Shown here: positions 62,171-64,000 of the stretch, piece after piece
Position numbering within the stretch: position 1 is the first letter of the stretch
Layout: the number at the start of each line of letters is the position of its first letter
NCBI GenBank assembly: GCA_014695295.1
Contig: JACJNY010000067.1
Span: 84,977 to 148,976 of the forward strand
Direction: 5' to 3'
DNA length: 64,000 bases
Source: Microcoleus sp. FACHB-61
GTDB lineage: Bacteria; Cyanobacteriota; Cyanobacteriia; Cyanobacteriales; Microcoleaceae
The notes under the pieces: generated by a model
The model's input: the letters and a program-made list of their open reading frames with translations, nothing else
What the model was told of the DNA's origin: nothing
Databases searched by the model: none
Made by a program: the position numbers and the translations under genes

Positions 62171-62213
62171 CTTGTAGCGATAGATTTCAACCTGTCGCTA
62201 CAAGAGCTTTTTA
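62171..62213 (+). terminator. Intrinsic terminator before crtD
   Basis: CTTGTAGCGATAG (62171-62183) pairs with CTGTCGCTACAAG (62192-62204) with one wobble, followed by AGCTTTTTATT. The long stem with a T-run is a good terminator of the coiled-coil gene, which separates it from crtD. Confidence 0.7.
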
Positions 62214-62261
62214 TTGCAAAATATGAGCATACTATTAAGAAATATTACAATAAATAAATTT

Positions 62262-63890
62262 ATGACAGGCGATCGCACCCCTTTTGGCAAATCCAGTCCC
62301 ACAGACACTAAGGGCCGCGTCACGGTAATTGGAGGCGGCATCGGCGGGCTCACAGCAGCAGCCCTGCTAGCCCGCAGAGGATACAAAGTGCTAGTCTTAG
62401 ACCAGGCGATCGTCCCCGGAGGATGCGCTTCCACCTTCAAACGCAAAGGCTTTACCTTCGATGTCGGCGCCACGCAGGTTGCAGGATTGGAACCCGGAGG
62501 CATTCACCACCGAATTTTCTCAGAATTAGACATAGAACTTCCCGCCGCGACACCCTGCGATCCCGCTTGTGCGGTGTTTTTGCCGGGAGAAACCGCACCG
62601 ATTAGGGTGTGGCGAGATCCGCAAAAGTGGCAGCAAGAAAGACAGCGGCAGTTTCCCGGAAGCGAACCTTTTTGGCAATTACTGTCTGCATTGTTCAAAG
62701 CTAGCTGGAAGTTTCAAGGGCGCGATCCAGTTTTACCGCCCAGAAGCTTCTGGGATTTCTGGCAATTAATTCAAGCAGTTCGCCCCGATACTCTAATTAC
62801 TTTGCCTTTCACTTTTATGACAGTGGGAGATGCTTTGCGGCTTTGCGGGTTGGGCGAAAATTTGCGCTTGAGAACTTTTCTGGATTTGCAGTTAAAATTG
62901 TATTCTCAAGTCGATACCGAAGAAACGGCGCTACTTTACGCGGCGACGGCTTTAGGAGTTTCGCAAGCGCCGCAGGGATTGTATCATCTACAAGGAAGTA
63001 TGCAGGTGTTGAGCGATCGACTGGTAAAGGCGATCGAACGAGATGGCGGCAAAGTCTTATTGCGGCACACAGTTGAAAGCATTATCATAGCAAATGGCAA
63101 AGCCACCGGTACAGTGATTCGCCATCAAAAAACTGGCGAAGTTTGGACAGAAACCGCCGATCGCATTGTTGCCAACGTGACAGCGCAAAATCTAGTAAAA
63201 TTGATGTCAAGCGAGCCGATTATCGGAAGTTCAACAGATAATTTAACAGATAATTTATCTGTTAAATCAGAGACTTCAGAGACAAACAACCAACTCCCAA
63301 ATCAAATGGCAGGCTACAAATATCGAGTCGATAAATTGCCGCCCGCATCCGGTGCATTCGTGATATATTTGGGAGTGCATGAAAGCGCAATTCCTGCAAA
63401 TTGTCCGCCGCACCTTCAGTTTCTCTACGATTACGAAGGTGAGATTGGGGAGAATAATTCATTATTTGTTTCTGTCAGCCATCCGGGTGATGGCCGAGCA
63501 CCGAAGGGAATGGCGACAATTATCGCTTCGTCATTTACTGATACTCGAATGTGGTGGAATTCGGTTGATTATGAAGGATTGAAGCAAAAATACAGCGCAG
63601 GGGCGATCGCCCGTTTGAGCGAATATTTCAATTTGACGCCAGAGTTGATCGTACACCAAGAATCAGCGACACCCCGCACCTTTGCCCGCTACACGGCGAG
63701 AGATAGAGGCGTTGTCGGCGGTATCGGACAGCGAATACCAACCTTCGGCCCCTTCGGATTTGCCAACCGCACACCAATTAAAAACTTGTGGTTAGTGGGC
63801 GACTCCACCCATCCCGGAGAAGGAACGGCCGGCGTTTCCTATTCTGCTTTAACAGTCGTGCGGCAAATGGAAGCCGCCTCTAACATCTAA
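62262..63890 (+). CDS. crtD: C-3',4' desaturase CrtD (carotenoid biosynthesis)
   Basis: From the ATG at 62262 the enzyme has 542 residues; an AT-rich extension to an ATG at 62223 or a TTG at 62214 is less likely. The FAD-binding motif VTVIGGGIGGLTAAALLARRGYKVLVLD is followed by GGCASTFKRKGFTFDVGATQ, typical of the CrtI/CrtO/CrtISO superfamily. PQGLYHLQGSMQVLSDRLVKAI and the end PTFGPFGFANRT, NLWLVGDSTHPGEGTAGVSYSAL fit the cyanobacterial CrtD group, which desaturates carotenoid end groups on the way to myxoxanthophyll. Confusion with the related isomerase CrtH is possible but less likely from the PCDPACAVFLPGE and FWQLIQA blocks. The stretch about 330-360 (SSTDNLTDNLSVKSETSE) is an unusual low-complexity insert. 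Confidence 0.85.
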   Translation: MTGDRTPFGKSSPTDTKGRVTVIGGGIGGLTAAALLARRGYKVLVLDQAIVPGGCASTFKRKGFTFDVGATQVAGLEPGGIHHRIFSELDIELPAATPCDPACAVFLPGETAPIRVWRDPQKWQQERQRQFPGSEPFWQLLSALFKASWKFQGRDPVLPPRSFWDFWQLIQAVRPDTLITLPFTFMTVGDALRLCGLGENLRLRTFLDLQLKLYSQVDTEETALLYAATALGVSQAPQGLYHLQGSMQVLSDRLVKAIERDGGKVLLRHTVESIIIANGKATGTVIRHQKTGEVWTETADRIVANVTAQNLVKLMSSEPIIGSSTDNLTDNLSVKSETSETNNQLPNQMAGYKYRVDKLPPASGAFVIYLGVHESAIPANCPPHLQFLYDYEGEIGENNSLFVSVSHPGDGRAPKGMATIIASSFTDTRMWWNSVDYEGLKQKYSAGAIARLSEYFNLTPELIVHQESATPRTFARYTARDRGVVGGIGQRIPTFGPFGFANRTPIKNLWLVGDSTHPGEGTAGVSYSALTVVRQMEAASNI

Positions 63891-63917
63891 GGAATGAAAA
63901 ATAAATAACTTAATCAA

Positions 63918-64000
63918 TTACTCAGGTTGAGGTAAGGCTCGATAATTCCATTTGGGCAAATATTCGTCAAAAACAATTTGCATAGTATTTTTGAAATTAT
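63918..64000 (-). CDS. C-terminal end of an unidentified gene (cut by window edge)
   Basis: The minus strand is open from the window edge to a TAA at 63918-63920 and ends NTMQIVFDEYLPKWNYRALPQPE. Only 27 codons are visible. The tail is rich in aromatic residues and looks like a real protein end; some transposase ends look similar, but I cannot assign it. It converges on crtD with a 27-bp gap. Confidence 0.4.
   Translation of the reverse strand, partial: NFKNTMQIVFDEYLPKWNYRALPQPE

Overview
The window reads as chromosomal DNA of a filamentous, probably non-heterocystous cyanobacterium of the Microcoleus/Oscillatoria/Kamptonema kind. The palindrome GCGATCGC (HIP1) is everywhere. There are cyanobacterial-type genes (HisZ, a CrtD-like carotenoid desaturase, pentapeptide and HEAT proteins, a GAF domain resembling cyanobacteriochromes, a TPR-CHAT protein), and gaps are filled with heptanucleotide tandem repeats and GC-rich palindromes. 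The genus is an inference from style, not from a marker gene.

Layout. 1-6.3 kb: a minus-strand run with a vWA protein, a PP2C phosphatase, a membrane protein, an unknown protein, a tandem degenerate RNase III-like protein and a truncated kinase-like protein. This recalls the TerY/phosphatase/kinase triads. 6.5-20 kb: mostly housekeeping (carB, MltA-type transglycosylase, a ROK sugar kinase, pyrG) mixed with small unknown genes, a Uma2 nuclease and an Rpn-type nuclease. 20-27 kb: a secreted VIT-vWA protein, a pentapeptide protein, cutA, a DUF2231 membrane protein and a FAD oxidoreductase.

27-40.2 kb is the most striking block: seven closely spaced minus-strand genes encoding a coiled-coil protein, an OmpA/BON membrane protein, a Ras-like small GTPase, a PAS histidine kinase, a class III adenylate cyclase, a CBS-PAS-GAF sensor kinase and a receiver-kinase. 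They look like one signalling operon linking the cell envelope, a GTPase switch, cAMP and phosphorelay. 41-44 kb: alaS. 44-50 kb: a TPR-CHAT protease followed by a small helical protein and a protein with two C-terminal membrane segments, with palindromic repeat elements on both sides of the CHAT gene. 50-57 kb: moeB-rhodanese plus JAB peptidase, a bacterial ferredoxin, hisZ, a J-like/TPR protein, an inositol-phosphatase family protein, an SNase-like lipoprotein, a C-terminally extended 2Fe-2S ferredoxin and tRNA-Ser(GGA). 57-64 kb: a gene remnant, a truncated-looking pentapeptide membrane protein, a phosphodiester glycosidase, a HEAT protein, a ribbon-helix-helix/coiled-coil repeat protein, crtD and the end of an unidentified gene.

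Repeats shape the genes here. Heptamer repeats supply the stop codon or tail of at least four genes, and a palindromic GC-rich element lies in frame inside two large proteins.
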